Shown here: positions 22,256 through 34,306 of the stretch, one piece after another
How the letters are laid out: the number at the start of each line of letters is the position of its first letter
How positions within the stretch are numbered: position 1 is the first letter of the stretch
Assembly (NCBI RefSeq): GCF_020921035.1
Contig: NC_063154.1
Location: 21,115,861-21,179,860, forward strand
DNA: 64,000 nucleotides
Direction of reading: 5' to 3'
Origin: Rhodamnia argentea
Taxonomy: Eukaryota; Streptophyta; Magnoliopsida; Myrtales; Myrtaceae
The notes under the pieces: generated by a model
Databases searched by the model: none
What the model saw: only the letters and a program-made list of their open reading frames with translations
What the model was told of the DNA's origin: nothing
Made by a program: the position numbers and the translations under genes

Positions 22256-23569
22256 ATGAAGGTGGAAGTACAGTGGAAGAAGTTGGTCAAGCCGTCAGTG
22301 CCCACGCCGAGCAACCGGCGAAAATGGAAGCTATCATCAATGGATGAGCTTCAAATGCCAAATTATGTGGGCGTTATCTTCTACTATAGAGATGATGCTG
22401 AGAACCCCGGAGTTGATATCTCTAAAAGGCTTCAGAAAATGGAGGAGTCACTTTCCAAAACTCTAACGATCTTTTATCCTATGGCAGGGAGATATATCGA
22501 GGAGGACGGTTGTTTTATCGACTGTAACGACCTTGGAGTCGAGTTCGTCCATGCCAAAGTGGATGGCCAGATTGATCAGCTTCTCCATGGAGATCCCGAC
22601 ATGGACTTGCTCGATATTTTGTCACAATTCCCGACCAACTTAGTAGGCAATCCGCTGGTTGTGATTCAAGTGAATACATTCGATTGCGGTGGATTAGCGA
22701 TTGCCCTGCGATCTACACACAAGATCAGCGATGTGTACACGATGGCCATGTTCGTTAATTCCTGGGCTACCGCTTGCAGAGGTAACATAGACATGACAAT
22801 CTGTCCAAGTTTCGAGTTGTCATCTCTCTTCCCGGCGAAAGCGTCGACGGTCCCGAATTGGCCTCCACCACGCACTATTGGCGATAAGGAATTAGTCATG
22901 TCTAGGTTCAGGTTCAGCGGTAATGCTATATCGAAGCTAAAAGCCCTAGCTAGGGATGATGCGAAGGATTCAACGCCCAACAATTCCCAGCCTTCAAGGG
23001 TGGCGGTTGTTTCGGCGCTAATAAGTAGGGCTCTCGCCAGTATTGATCAATATAAACACGGCGAACAAAGGTCTTTCGTGATTTACATGACGTTCAACTT
23101 GCGCGAGAAAATTAATCTAGCGATCCCTGCGAATTCTTGTGGCAATCTGTTCGCCATGATTTTCGGGCGATCCTGTGAACCCATAGCAAGCAAAAGCAAG
23201 TTGGAATTCAAGGAGATGGTGAATATAACAAGCAAAATGATATCGGACGCCAGAAAAAAATATGCAGCAGTAGTAGACAGGGAGGAGTTCTGCTCAATGG
23301 TGTGCAATTCTATAGCCGAATTTGTCGAAAATGTGTCCTCAGGCGAAGAGTGTCCAATTGCCTTCAGCAGCTGGTGCCGGTTCGGGCTATATGAGATCGA
23401 CTTCGGGTGGGGAAGGCCGGTTCTTGTGCACAACATATCATTGAATCTCAAATCCATCTTCCTGATGGACCACGAAGAGAGCGGAGGAATTGATGCATGG
23501 ATAACCACCAGCGAAGATGAGATGATTCTTCTTAAACAAGATCCGGATATTCTGGCATTCACTTCCTAA
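22256..23569 (+). CDS. BAHD acyltransferase, clade III (vinorine-synthase-like)
   Basis: A single uninterrupted exon encodes 437 residues, the usual length for the family. The catalytic HxxxD motif is HKISD at residues 155-159 and the structural DFGWG motif is intact at 382-386 (YEIDFGWGRPV). YPMAGRY lies near residue 74-80, also typical. BAHD enzymes transfer acyl groups from CoA thioesters to alcohols or amines in the cytosol. The acceptor cannot be read from sequence; vinorine synthase, stemmadenine acetyltransferase and related enzymes are the nearest types I know. The ATG at 22256 gives the normal MKVEVQ start; upstream in-frame codons lack an ATG. A TATA box precedes it. It looks functional. 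Thr replaces the more usual Ser just before the catalytic His. Confidence 0.9.
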   Translation: MKVEVQWKKLVKPSVPTPSNRRKWKLSSMDELQMPNYVGVIFYYRDDAENPGVDISKRLQKMEESLSKTLTIFYPMAGRYIEEDGCFIDCNDLGVEFVHAKVDGQIDQLLHGDPDMDLLDILSQFPTNLVGNPLVVIQVNTFDCGGLAIALRSTHKISDVYTMAMFVNSWATACRGNIDMTICPSFELSSLFPAKASTVPNWPPPRTIGDKELVMSRFRFSGNAISKLKALARDDAKDSTPNNSQPSRVAVVSALISRALASIDQYKHGEQRSFVIYMTFNLREKINLAIPANSCGNLFAMIFGRSCEPIASKSKLEFKEMVNITSKMISDARKKYAAVVDREEFCSMVCNSIAEFVENVSSGEECPIAFSSWCRFGLYEIDFGWGRPVLVHNISLNLKSIFLMDHEESGGIDAWITTSEDEMILLKQDPDILAFTS

Positions 23570-23904
23570 TGGGGGACATAGAGAGGTTGCACGAATATAT
23601 CGTTCGCAAAGTCACCGGATCTTACGATATTGTGGACTAGGAAAATGAAAATGGACTTAGGTCTTTAGTATTTGTTGCATCTGTTTGGTTTCTTTGAGAA
23701 TGGTGCTCCTGTACACAAGGTCTACTCTTAAGTAATGTTTGTCAACTTATTAAGTGTCTTATCATTGTAGTTCAAGGTTTGATGTAATTGCAATGTTGCA
23801 TACTATGATATGATAGCGGTAGAAGTTCACTGGTTTAATGTTTTGAGTTGGTATATATAACAAATAAAGGATTGGGAATGGATTAACACCACAAATTCAC
23901 ATCT

Positions 23905-24170
23905 TCAAAGCTTGCGTTTATTTCGTGAAAAGCGAATAATTTTGATAAAATTTTTCTAAAAATAATCACTTTTCTAGTTTACAAAAATGAATAAACGAAA
24001 AAATATTTTTATCGTCCACAAATATATTTAAACAGGTACCGTTATCGAGATTTAGAGTATCTTTTATTGACTAATTTTTTCAAGCTAATAAATAATTATT
24101 CTTAACAAAAAAAATTCAAACCATTCATTTTTCTCGAAATTAAGGCACCTAAATGAATGGCCGGAACACC
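23905..24170. mobile_element. MITE-like repeat, family H
   Basis: The phrase tatttttatcgtccac with A+T-rich flanks recurs at 34.69 kb (aactatttttatcgtccacg), and a similar arrangement occurs near 37.1 kb. No coding capacity was seen. The ends are not resolved here. Confidence 0.4.
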
Positions 24171-24344
24171 GGACTTACCAAAATGCCCCTGCCTTCGGTA
24201 GAAAATCACATACCAATCAAAATGTCTTTCCATGTATCGCCCAACAATCCGTTTCTAGCTCGCCTGCTAGGTTTTCCTTCCTATCCTCGCCTATCCTCGT
24301 CCCTTTGCGTCATTCATCGCTATCCAGCTCCATCCACACACAAA

Positions 24345-24379
<35 letters not shown>

Positions 24380-24680
24380 TGGGGGTGTCGCAGCCAAGGT
24401 CAACCAGAGACGGCAGCTCCGGCGACCGGAAGAGTGTCGACGAGGACTAGCGGTAGCTGCAGCGGGCGGGCGGGCTGGCAACGGCACAACAGGCTCTGCA
24501 ATCGTCAGACCTGCATTATCGAGGTTGGCGGAACAGAAAGGGAGAGGGAAGAGAGGTGGAAAGAAAAGGTGGAAAGAAAAGGTGGAAAACCCAAATAAAA
24601 AGACTAGAAATCTCAACCATGAATACCCAATCGTTGAGGGGATGCTCATTGAACGGGGAAAATTTTAAAAAGTAAATTGG
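24171..24680. other. (GA)n tract and flanking unassigned DNA
   Basis: An AG repeat at about 24,346-24,371 is followed by a G run. Overlapping frames on both strands are low-complexity (Arg/Glu/Gly or Ser/Leu rich) and carry no domain, so no gene is called. Confidence 0.5.
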
Positions 24681-24689
24681 GATCCCTAT

Positions 24690-25390
24690 CCATAAATAAA
24701 TGAGAATATTTTAAATAAAGGCATGAACTATCTTCATTTTCTCAAATAAAGGCTTGAATTGATTATGTCAATCTTAGAAAAGGGTCTGACCTTGTTGGCT
24801 AATCAAGGAAACTTTCGTCTTTTATTTTTTTATTTAAAAAATCTAAAATGTTTTCCATAAAAGATAAACTCAAAAAAAAAGAGATAAAAGGTTAAAACTT
24901 AATAAATAAAAAAAAGAACAAAAAAAATTGAAAAACCCAAGCCTTCCGCTTGTGGTCGACGATGGCCAGCGGGTTCGCCGATGACCCTTGCCATAACTCG
25001 GAGAAGGTCATCGGCCAGAACCCACCGGTGACCCTAGCCAAAATTGGGAGAGGGTCCCGGGCCCTCGACTAGACTTGGGCGAGGGCCGAGGACCCGACAC
25101 CCCACCGGTGATGGGAAGGCGGCCACAAGCGGGTGGGCTAGCTTGTATTTGCTTTCTTTCTTTTTTTTATAAAAATTTTAGTTTTTTATTTTATTTTTCA
25201 TCTAATTTAACTAAAATTTAGGTTTAAATTATGTTTGGACTAAATAGCTCTTGACCGGACAAAATATCTAGCATGCCGGCAAGATTAGGCCATTATTTGA
25301 AACAGGCATAACTACTTCAAGCTCTTATTTGAAATAAGGTTCACTTCAAACCCTTTTTTGAAATCTTTTCTGAATAAATGAACAAATACA
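24690..25390. mobile_element. TIR element, family D, with G+C-rich core
   Basis: The left arm repeats caaataaaggcttgaattg-type phrases. The right arm, read on the complement, gives ttcaaataagagcttgaag. The core at about 24,940-25,135 is G+C-rich with ggcgagggccgagg-like words. The element resembles the half element at the start of the window. Exact ends are approximate. Confidence 0.5.
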
Positions 25391-27345
25391 AAAAAAACCC
25401 GAACCCTTCTCTCACTTAGCCCCTAATCTCACCAACTCTCGCACTCTGAACTTGCGACCATGGTCACTCTCTGAACATGTGGCCATGGCCACCATACCTA
25501 GATTAAGCCCGTGGTGACGGAAGAAGAGAAAGGAGGGGAAGAGGTCGACAGCAATGGCGGACAAAGGTGCGTGGTGGAGGAGAGATTGGAGGTTTTATGA
25601 GTGATGGAGGTTAGGAATCATGGGAGAGTTTGGGAGCTTCGAGATTTACAAGGTGGGGCAATGTAGTTTTTATAGTATAGTTTTATTGGACTGTCAAAAT
25701 GAGTCAAAGACCTATTTACGAACCCGTATTTGTTTAGATAGGTCGTAAATGGATCATTTTTTTAATTCAAGGGCGAGCCATAATGGGTTTTAAAAATAAG
25801 GAGCCGAAGATATTTGGGTCTAAAATAAGTTTAGTCCAAAATGAAATGTGTGGATTTGAGGTTTTCCATTAAGGTACATAAGAGAAGAAATGAAGGAGAC
25901 TCGGGGTTTCGGCTTGCACTAAGTCCACAATTTATTTTATTGGAATTTATGTGGATTTTTTTGGTGGATAAGCCTGGGTTAGTGTTTATTTGCCCTGATT
26001 TTATGAATTCACTGCTAAGTGCCAACTTGCTTTTATTTTCAGTTGTGAATCAATACAAAAATTGAAAATTCTATGCAATGTTGAAAGCCAATTCTTTAGC
26101 ATTTTATAGTCGTAATAATGATTTTATCGGGATAATATACGCATATAAAGAGGTTGAAGTAGTTTGACTAGGTTGATATGGATATTCATTTGTTAAATTA
26201 TATATAAAGTATTTTAGTAAATAGGGTTGGGTTTGGGTTACTGAATTTATATTGTATATAAATTGGTCACGATAGGCAAAATGGGTCAATTTAGGTCAAT
26301 TTCGATGAATCGATCCACCCAATTTTTTTTTTTTTTTTGTCGAACTGATCCACCCATTTGACAGCCCTAAGTTTATCAAGTTATACGGTCAGTAAGTATT
26401 TTCAAAATAAGAAGTAGAGTTGCTCTTTGGGCAAAATATTAAGTTTGAAACTGGCATAATTTCGGAAGATATACCTGCAAAGCTTATGGAGTCGGATTAA
26501 AAAACATAAAGGAAAATGCTAGCGCCAGTGAAAAATGAATAGGGAAGTGATTTTGTGATTCCAAAGGTAATAAGCACAAGACATGAGCCCAGAAGGAGCT
26601 TTTTGAAACTGGAATTTCCTTCCTAAGGGCATCAACGCACAATAGCACGACTCTAACCCTATATGAAATTACCGAGGGAAATTCGAACTCGACACCGCAT
26701 GACTCAACTCAAAATTAATACCGTTGACACATTTTCACTTATATTTTGAAGAAATATACTAGGTAATCACATCGGAACCTTTTCATAAAGGCTTGAATAG
26801 CCAAAATACGAACGCGACACGCAAACAAGAATTACCAATCCTGCAGATTTATGTTTAACCATACGCGAGGATGGATTAAGATGTATTTATCCTTGAATTT
26901 TCAGCATATATCCGCCCTTTTTTATACAGCATGTCATAATTCATAGTAATTCATTGTCCTGACATTCATAAAAGGAGAAAATAAAAATCGACCAAGGGAG
27001 AATATGTTGTTTTCCTTACAAATAAGCTACTTGCATAACAATTAGCGGACAAATTATGATAATCTTCACAATTCCTTCGTAACTGTAAATGAAATAAACA
27101 GTAGTCGCCGGTATCCTGAACCACTTCTTCACGCTCCACTCCAGCTTTGTTACTAGGAAGATTGCAAATGCTCCAAACACGCTTAATTTCACATTAAATT
27201 GCTCTATTAAGCAGTTACACTATGTTTTAAGGATGCGATTGCCCGAATCCATCAAAGGATAGAGGCAACTCGGCACCTTTACCCTGTAGTCACTCGTACT
27301 CCGTAGGCCGCCCTCTCTCGATACATTTACCGGCCCATTTCAAAC
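25391..27345. other. Intergenic, no gene seen
   Basis: A+T-rich DNA with scattered repeat fragments, including a 'ggtcaatttaggtcaattt' stretch near 26,290. No open frame shows a recognisable domain. Confidence 0.4.
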
Positions 27346-28042
27346 TCAGGCGAGGGCTCGAGCGCTTGAGCCCCCATGACTTGAGCTGCAAGTTACCACA
27401 CCTTGCACTAATTCTCCGCTTGCGTGGGTGGACCGAGTGCTGCAACCCTTGGCCACAAATTCTGGTACCCAAAGGAAGAACCTGATGTTTATAAACCAGC
27501 AACCCTGAAAGGTCACAAAAATGGCAAGAAGTAGATATGCCAGGAAACTCGTTGGAAAACATATTGCTGCCAAAGATGAGACGAATGATACGAGCACTAC
27601 AAGCTGCAATAGCCAGTGGTAGTGCCCTTCAAGTCCAACATGATCAGTGGAATGGAAATGAAGCAAGAGAAGTTCTTGACCAAAAACAGATGCAGCAAGA
27701 ACTCCCTGAACTCCCGATAGTCTCTGCTTTATGGTTGATCTCTGCCAAAAGACCGAAACCAGAGAATATAGCCAGGTGGAGAAATGTGGAGGGGTGCCCG
27801 ATATTATCGAGCTCAAAAGCAAGGTGGATGAAAGGGAAGTCGAACACTTGCACATGAGAACACTAGTACGAGCTTGGAATGCTTGAATATGGGGGGGCAG
27901 AGACGGTGAACGGATACCAAAACCATGATTTGAAATTGCTTGATCCTGTAAGGAAGTAGTTTCTTGATATGTTTATGATGTGCCAAAAACCAAGCGAGGT
28001 GAGGGCGAGTCCTGGCACCAAGTGCAAAAGAAAAGTTCCCAG
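27346..28042 (-). pseudogene. TMEM45/DUF716 membrane-protein pseudogene
   Basis: Read on the minus strand, the family's landmarks appear in order but in three frames: TFLLHLVPGLALTSLGFWH at the N-terminus, then SNFKSWFWYPF, then FDFPFIHLAFELDN and HLAIFSGFGLLAEINH, then VLAASVFGQELLLLHFHSTD and GLEGHYHWLLQL, then FQGCWF and WVPEFVAKGC. A normal copy is one multi-pass membrane protein, one member of which I recall as a TMV-response-related product in tobacco. Here the expected ATG before GTF is CTG (28,040-28,042). Frameshifts fall near the C7 run at 27,891-27,897, near 27,845 and near 27,725, and the C-terminal part is degraded. No poly-A tail is visible. Function is almost certainly lost unless the indels are sequencing errors. 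Confidence 0.82.
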
Positions 28043-31004
28043 AAACGGTAGAGAGTGGTTCTTGAGTTTGGAGTCTTGGACAAGGTTTCTGAATTTTTCC
28101 TGCAGACATGTATATGCAGAGGATCTTCATATAGCGACGGGAGCCCAATCTGGTTATTTGTCCCGTTGTTTCAGTGCTTGTTGCATGTGTTTCCACAAAA
28201 TAAACATTGCAGAAAAAGACAACATAATCTTTGCACACTCAAAAGCAGAGGGTTGAGGAAAGCGGGCTGAGAAACCTTTGCTTTAACTAATGTAAAGGAA
28301 AGTCGATCTCCAAGCTGTGTCAAACACTTTTAGTCATGATTTAATCAAGTGTCCGGAGTCGATGAAAATCAATCGACACCAAGCCAAGATCCCAATCATA
28401 CTACACTAGATTAGAGAAGTCTCAGGCTTGTGCTCTCTCCACAAGATCTGACTCGAGTCTGCAGGGAATGAAGGTTGAGCAAATTCCGAGTAATATCAGC
28501 ATTTCAGGAAAGTGGAGTGAACGTTGGATCCATTGAATTGCAAAGTTGTGGCAATTCCCCGCATATGACCACGCGTACACTTCAAGAAGGTGTGCGCACA
28601 ACTCTGGCAATCAAAAAACTGGTAGACCATACAAGATCCCTATACTGAAGAATCAACACTCTGTGAATAGACTGACGAATCGTTTAATATGTTGTTCCGA
28701 TCATGAAGGTTCGCAGGATATCCTCTTTCTGATCCTATGAATTATGCCAACCTCACAGCAAGTAAAACAAACTTCCTCCACTATCGCAAAACTAGGTCAA
28801 CTTCGCAAATGTATGCGATAGGAATCTCATGCCGCATTATGGAATAAGTAGAAACAGAATGCGAGGTTTCTTCACCTCCAACCAATAATAGCCTACAAGA
28901 TTCAAGAAACAAGGACAGCAGACACATGCAGTCAAATTAACCTAAGAAGTCCGGAAAGAAAATGCCCTTGGCGGTTCATGTATAATGCGAGCACTCTGAA
29001 AAAAAATCAAGTTCGGATAATGTTTTCAGCAATTCTTCTTCAAGAAAGTGATGAGGTACATCTGGAAACAAAGCCTCTAGTCACTCGGAACAAACTTCAT
29101 CTATATCATGAGGAACCCCACAAGCAAGCTTTTCTCCAGATATGATTCCGAATCACCTCATGTCTACTAGGTTTGATTCAAAATAAAACCTATAATTTGG
29201 AATTTATAATGTTCAATTAAAACCATGCAACATAAGGATTAAAAAACCAACATCCTTGAAGTACTAGAAACACTGCCAGTCTATTTATGGCATATGATAC
29301 TTCCAGAGGCCATGAGGTGATTCTTCTTGCTTATTCAGCACAAATAGCCAATATATGTAAATGGTACTTCTCGAAAGACATATGTAGATAGCTCACTCAA
29401 AGAACTGCAAGTAGATCACAAACCACAATTGTTCACTCACATATTCACATTTCCTATTTTCTCCTCCCTTCGCATAGACAGGTAACCACAAACAGAAGCA
29501 TCCACACATTTTCTCCATATTCACAATGCAGCTTACAACAGTTGACAACGCTGGCCATCTAGAACTTCAAGCAAATTTCTAATTGTATTCCTTTCTGGCC
29601 ATACAAATAGTAGTCATTAAGTTTCTAAGATATCTGATACCACCTAGAAAGAAATGAGTTGATTTGAGGGGAAAGAAACCTACACAACAAGCATAAATTT
29701 AAAGAGAAATTCTTATTAACGGCATGATACATCTGACCGCATAATGCAAAATGGCCGGAAAAGATGGAGCCAACAACAGAAAATGACCAAGAGTCGATGT
29801 TACCACGAAGATCACCATGGCCATACATTCGGTCTGATACAGTATTTTAATCTACATTACGATTATTCCCTATAGTTGTACATCAGAACATAGCAGTAAC
29901 AGAACTTTTTTTTTTATAGGCACATAAAGGATTTTATTAAGTTGAAAAATTCAAGTACATAAAAAATGTTCAAGAATTAAAGAAGTAAAGAAAAGCGAAA
30001 AACAAAGGAAAACACCCAAGACTCCTATAAGTCAGACCAAACCCCGAATGAAAGAGTACAAGATAGAAGCAACCCAGGATTCTAAATCTTCTTGATAACT
30101 AAAGAGGGCCTACTGAACATTATACTCAGAGGTTACCACATGCTCATGATGAAAGATGTCTCAGTAAGAATGAAACATCAATGAAAAAAAACGCTACTCT
30201 AATGCGTAGGCCTCACAAACAATAGAAACGACCCCATGAAATACCGAACAGAAATGTAGATAAGCAAAAACCACGGACATTGTGAAGGTGTAAAGAATAA
30301 AGAGTGGCCTGTTACACAATGGATTTGCTTATTATCTTCAGCTAAAGATGACAATTCTCCTCAAAATCATGATGGATCTTACAAATATCTTCTTGAGCAA
30401 GATTGATAAAACAGATCGATTACAATAGTCATATCCGTAATCAGAACAGTTCTTAACCATTCAACACTATAGCCATAGGAGAAAGACCAAATGAGAGAAA
30501 TTCTCGACAGTAGCAGGTCTCGCAGTAATAGAAGCTACCCTCATGGTTCCCAGTTTGTTTGCATTGACCCCATTGGATCTAAAGATCGCCCTTCCCATAT
30601 AATCACATCTCAAAGGCTCAAACCCACCGATAAGAAAACTCTCGCCAAGCGAAGCAGAAACAACACACGGGCCCATAACCAATATTCCCACTTTGTCGTA
30701 AAGATCAAGGAGGAAGCAACCTCAAACTTGTTCAGTTTCTATACCGGGTAAACACCGAGTGAACCAAGAGCACACGATCCAAACTTAAAAAGTATTCAAA
30801 ACCATCGAACGTATACATTCCATGAACCTTTTGTACATCAATCAATCGGTGAACTCTTATCATCTGGCAAAATCACGGAGACTTAACAACACACCTCGAC
30901 CTCAACTAACGCGAACCGATCGTCGACACCTAACAAAACCACCCCCGACCAAAAACCCGAACTGATAATTACAATCACAACAACTCCAAAAACCGACCTC
31001 AAAT
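28043..31004. other. Intergenic, mostly unassigned
   Basis: Base composition is less A+T-rich than in the repeat-dense regions, but no frame has a recognised domain on either strand. A retroposed tail lies at 29.9-30.1 kb. The part next to 31,005 should include the DPH3 3' UTR. Confidence 0.4.
29906..30115 (-). mobile_element. Possible truncated LINE or retrocopy 3' end
   Basis: A T10 run at 29,906-29,915 is directly followed by tataggcacataaaggattt. On the complement this reads as an AATAAA-bearing 3' end (cttaataaaatcc) followed by a poly-A tail. The next 150 bases, on the minus strand, have the T-rich style of plant LINE 3' ends. No reverse transcriptase frame or clear target duplication was found. 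Confidence 0.35.
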
Positions 31005-31253
31005 TCAAGCGACGGCGACGGGCTGTTGCTTCGAGGGCTCCAGGTTCATCTTACTCGTGCTGCCGGCGAAGTCCTCGGCGTTGTAGACGACGGTAATGTA
31101 GAGAGAGCAGCTGGGGCAGCGAGTGATGTCCTCGCCGAGGCGGAGGTCGTCCTTGGTGATCTGAAAGAGGTCGCCGCAGGGACAAGGGTAGGTGTACGCC
31201 TGGAGCTCCTCGCTCCACTCCATGTCCTCTATCTCCACGTCGTCGTACGACAT
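31005..31253 (-). CDS. DPH3: Diphthamide biosynthesis protein 3 (CSL zinc-ribbon)
   Basis: A single 82-residue exon. It opens SYDDVEIEDMEW, then YPCPCGDLFQI and CPSCSLYITVVY: the CSL zinc finger with ligands Cys24, Cys26, Cys46 and Cys49. In yeast and mammals DPH3/Kti11 is the iron electron donor to the Dph1-Dph2 enzyme, which makes diphthamide on elongation factor 2, and it also serves Elongator in wobble-uridine tRNA modification. Length and motif spacing are normal. The short polar C-terminus (KQQPVAVA) is plant-variable. The ATG is the first in the frame, in a G+C-rich leader with a telo-box. It looks intact. Confidence 0.93.
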   Translation of the reverse strand: MSYDDVEIEDMEWSEELQAYTYPCPCGDLFQITKDDLRLGEDITRCPSCSLYITVVYNAEDFAGSTSKMNLEPSKQQPVAVA

Positions 31254-31280
31254 GGTTGCTCGATTCTTCTGCTTCGGGTC

Positions 31281-31288
31281 TAGGGTTT
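31281..31288 (-). promoter_or_regulatory. Telo-box in the DPH3 leader
   Basis: On the minus strand this reads AAACCCTA, 28 bp upstream of the DPH3 ATG. Telo-boxes are common near the 5' ends of plant translation-machinery genes. Similar motifs precede bL27m and the GRP in this window. Confidence 0.5.
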
Positions 31289-31449
31289 CTGCCCGCCTCC
31301 TTTTCCTTGGGAATCGGCGATGGAAGAGTCGGTGCTCGCAGACGGCGAGGCTGATTAGGGCTCTTGAGAAGTAGGGGCCGTAAAGGTCGGTTCCTTCCTC
31401 TCCCTCGCCGGTCCCTCGCCGGCCAGATTCTACCGTCCTCTAAGCAGAC

Positions 31450-33021
31450 GAACGGTAATTAAGAGGGGCAAAATCGGAATATTGGGGAATTGATGAGGGT
31501 AATTTTAGAAGGAAAAAAAATCTTGTAGCATTTGGCTAAATGCTGAAAGCCCAATACCGATCTCTACTAACTATGTAGCACCGACGCCGATACACGACAC
31601 GACACAATACGCCGACACATGATTTCTCAAAAATACGTAATTCTGACACGTCGAGACACGTTGTATATTAAATATATATTTTTATATATACATAATACAT
31701 TATTATTTTTATGATTGTTTCAATGAAATTCATTTGATTCAAATTTACAAAAAAAAAATCAATAATTAAAAGAAACTTAGAATTGACCCCACATCAATAG
31801 CGAGAAAAATAGATAAAAGTAAAATGACTTGATAAGATGCTAACCAAACACTCTAGTGAATTATTATGTCAGAACAATTACAGCATTGATCCAATGCCCC
31901 GAGATGAAAGGATTGGAGACCGAGCGAAGATGTGAAAAGAGAAGCTTTGCAATTTGCATTTGCATGAGAAGAAAGTGTGCTAACGTAGACGCTATAATGC
32001 CCTTTCCTTCGATTATAGTCGGCAAAGTGACTATCTTTGTCATGTTCAGATAAAGTTCATGTGCTGGAAATCTATGCAAGCAACGATTTATTGGCTTTGT
32101 CATCATTTACACTTTGAATCATAAGCTTATAATTGATCCCATAGTCGTAACGAGGGAGAGAGAGATAAACAAGGAAGTCTTTTTAAAAAGCTAAATATGA
32201 CACTTCGAGGCTTACCTATTGAAGGAAAGAGTCTCGCATTGGTAGCCTAACGAGGATAATAAGTAGGATGGCTTTTTAAAATGCCAAGAAACAGACGTGG
32301 AGGCTTATTTCTCTTAGCTTTTAGGCTAAGTTGATATGTAGTTAAAATTTAGTATTTTAGCGAAAAGGCCCACCATTATAGTTGGGCCCTTTCAAGTGTC
32401 GCCCAAGGCCGACTCGTTTGTCACTTCGGGCATTGAGTGTTGACCGTGTGTCGGATCTCGGACACACGTTGACTATGTGGGTAAGCATTTGGCTAAATGA
32501 CAGCCTAAAATTGAACCAAATGTTTCAACATTCTCCTAAGGGGCTGAAAGGCCCTTGGAAAAATTGAATCAAATCTACCCTTAGTCCAATATGAAGCACA
32601 AACCGAAACGAAACATAAGTGTGCATTTTTTTATATTTGTCTATTTTTTCACAAAAGAAGGTGATAGTCCAATGATGCTCAAAATGATAAACCAAATGGC
32701 TTGTGAAATTCTCAATCTAACGGAAAAATGAACTAGAGAATTAGCAAATCACGTCGCGGGCGCTCAAAACTAAATCCGTCGAAATCAATTTGCGATTCAA
32801 CACTTGAACCTGACATCCAAAACTTCCTTCTCGGTTAAATGAATCTAGCATTCATTATATATACACACACACAGTTGATTCGAGTTCGAGTATCCACGGG
32901 CTAACAAAAAGGACAGAGGAAACCCTGGTTGTGAACTTGGAATGTGGTATAGAAATTGGTCAAATTAAATATTCCTTGTATAAAACAAGTTGATATAATC
33001 AGTCCGACAGCAACAACGTGA
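31450..33021. other. Intergenic with dispersed repeat arms
   Basis: The words 'gcatttggctaaatg' and 'gagggtaatttt' near 31.49-31.55 kb recur near 32.48 kb and at 49.9-50.1 kb, indicating a dispersed repeat. A (TA)n/(CA)n patch lies near 32,855. No gene was recognised. Confidence 0.4.
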
Positions 33022-33093
33022 GGTCCCATGGTCTAGTGGTCAGGACATTGGACTCTGAATCCAGTAACCCGAGTTCAAATCTCGGTGGGACCT
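33022..33093 (+). tRNA. tRNA-Gln (CUG anticodon), nuclear
   Basis: A full cloverleaf folds. The acceptor is GGTCCCA with TGGGACC. The D arm is GTCTAGTGGTCAGGAC. The anticodon stem TTGGA/TCCAG encloses loop CTCTGAA with anticodon CTG. The T arm is CCGAGTTCAAATCTCGG. There is no intron and no encoded CCA. CAA words just upstream (caacaacgtg) and T runs just downstream fit plant RNA polymerase III genes. It decodes CAG. All stems pair, allowing one G-U in the anticodon stem, so it is likely functional. Confidence 0.95.
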
Positions 33094-33098
33094 TCTGC

Positions 33099-33113
33099 TT
33101 TTCTTTTTTTTTT
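33099..33113 (+). terminator. RNA polymerase III terminator of tRNA-Gln
   Basis: A T4 run starts six bases after the tRNA and is followed at once by a T10 run, as expected for Pol III termination. Confidence 0.75.
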
Positions 33114-33819
33114 CTTTTTTATTTATTTTTCTCCTTCCTATTTTCTTTTTGTCATTTCACATCCTCTGCCCGTCTTTGTAAAGATCGAAATGCCTGACAA
33201 AATTCAAATGGCCGGACCGAAAAATTATGGCATTCTTGATTTTAGATTTCGTTCAGGCAGTGCAACTTTTGTAATTTCCTTCGCGATTTCATTTGAATAT
33301 CTGAAAAAACAAAAAAAAAGGAGTTATTATTGAAACCGCATCTTTCGACGTACTCTCAATAATGTTTTTTCTCTAAAAAGTATAATGTTGGCCTTTTCAC
33401 GCATTATAACTACTGATAACAAGCTGAGGTCGGGAATTTGCACATTTTGTAATTCACTCGCTCTGCGAATTTTTTTCACAAGGATCATTGAGACGACCCT
33501 TCGTCATAAATATGTCATATCTTGGCGCATTTTATCGAATTTCCTCTCGAAAATTGTCATAGCATACGGACATTTTACAAAGTTTGCAATGAATTATCGC
33601 AATCTATTCTTTTGTGATTCAAAGTCAGCCGATACACGGGGTTGGATCCTTGGGAATTCGTAAGAGCCCAACCATTGGCATTTCTTATATGATTAGATTC
33701 AAATTTTTTTTCCTTCCAAATGTCCCAAAACGGCACAATTTACTATAGTCGAGACATTTTTTGACACCTCTCTCTTTCCTTGCTTTATCTCTCTCTCTCA
33801 ATCCCTCCACCTCTAAGGC

Positions 33820-34306
33820 CGCGAATGATTATCGTTATGTTTTTCTGCCGCGAATGATAACTATTATGTTTTTCTCTTTTTGTTTATTTTTTTATTCTTG
33901 AAAACAGATTTAAAACATGAATTTGTTTGGTAAAATAATTTCATTGTTCTATTTCCGCGATAAATTTTTAGTCTATAAATTGATTTGGAATAGAAATGAG
34001 AAACATAAATTTTATACCTTTCCAGAAATAGAAATAATAATTCTTCTCATCGCTCATTCCCCCTCTCTCTCTCGTGTGCGGTCTCTCTCTTGCTTGTCGC
34101 CCGACGGTCTTCGATCGAGACCGGGCGGCCGGCCACCGTAGAAATATTATGTTGTAATCAAACGAATTTTTATTTCGAGAACAGAAATTTCGTGTCATTG
34201 TCTAGGGTGTTTTTTGCTCAAAAACTCGTCTACAAAATAAAAATAATAATAACAAACTATTTCTAATCGGAAATCGCTTTCATGAACCTAATGGTTATCA
34301 TTCGCG
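33820..34306. mobile_element. MITE with cgcgaatgat ends
   Basis: The left end cgcgaatgattatcgtta is matched by the complement of the right end (cgcgaatgataaccatta). The left terminal motif is repeated once 30 bp further in, near 33,850. Flanks ctctaaggc and ctctaaagg are near-identical and look like a target duplication of 8-9 bp. No transposase frame is present. Confidence 0.65.

Noticed and set aside
22666-23562. Minus-strand frames opposite the BAHD gene
   Set aside because: They are shadows of a complete, motif-bearing plus-strand gene.
29625-29828. Possible kinase-like 'NIDSWSFSVVG' on the minus strand
   Set aside because: It is a single short similarity with no neighbouring kinase motifs in any frame.
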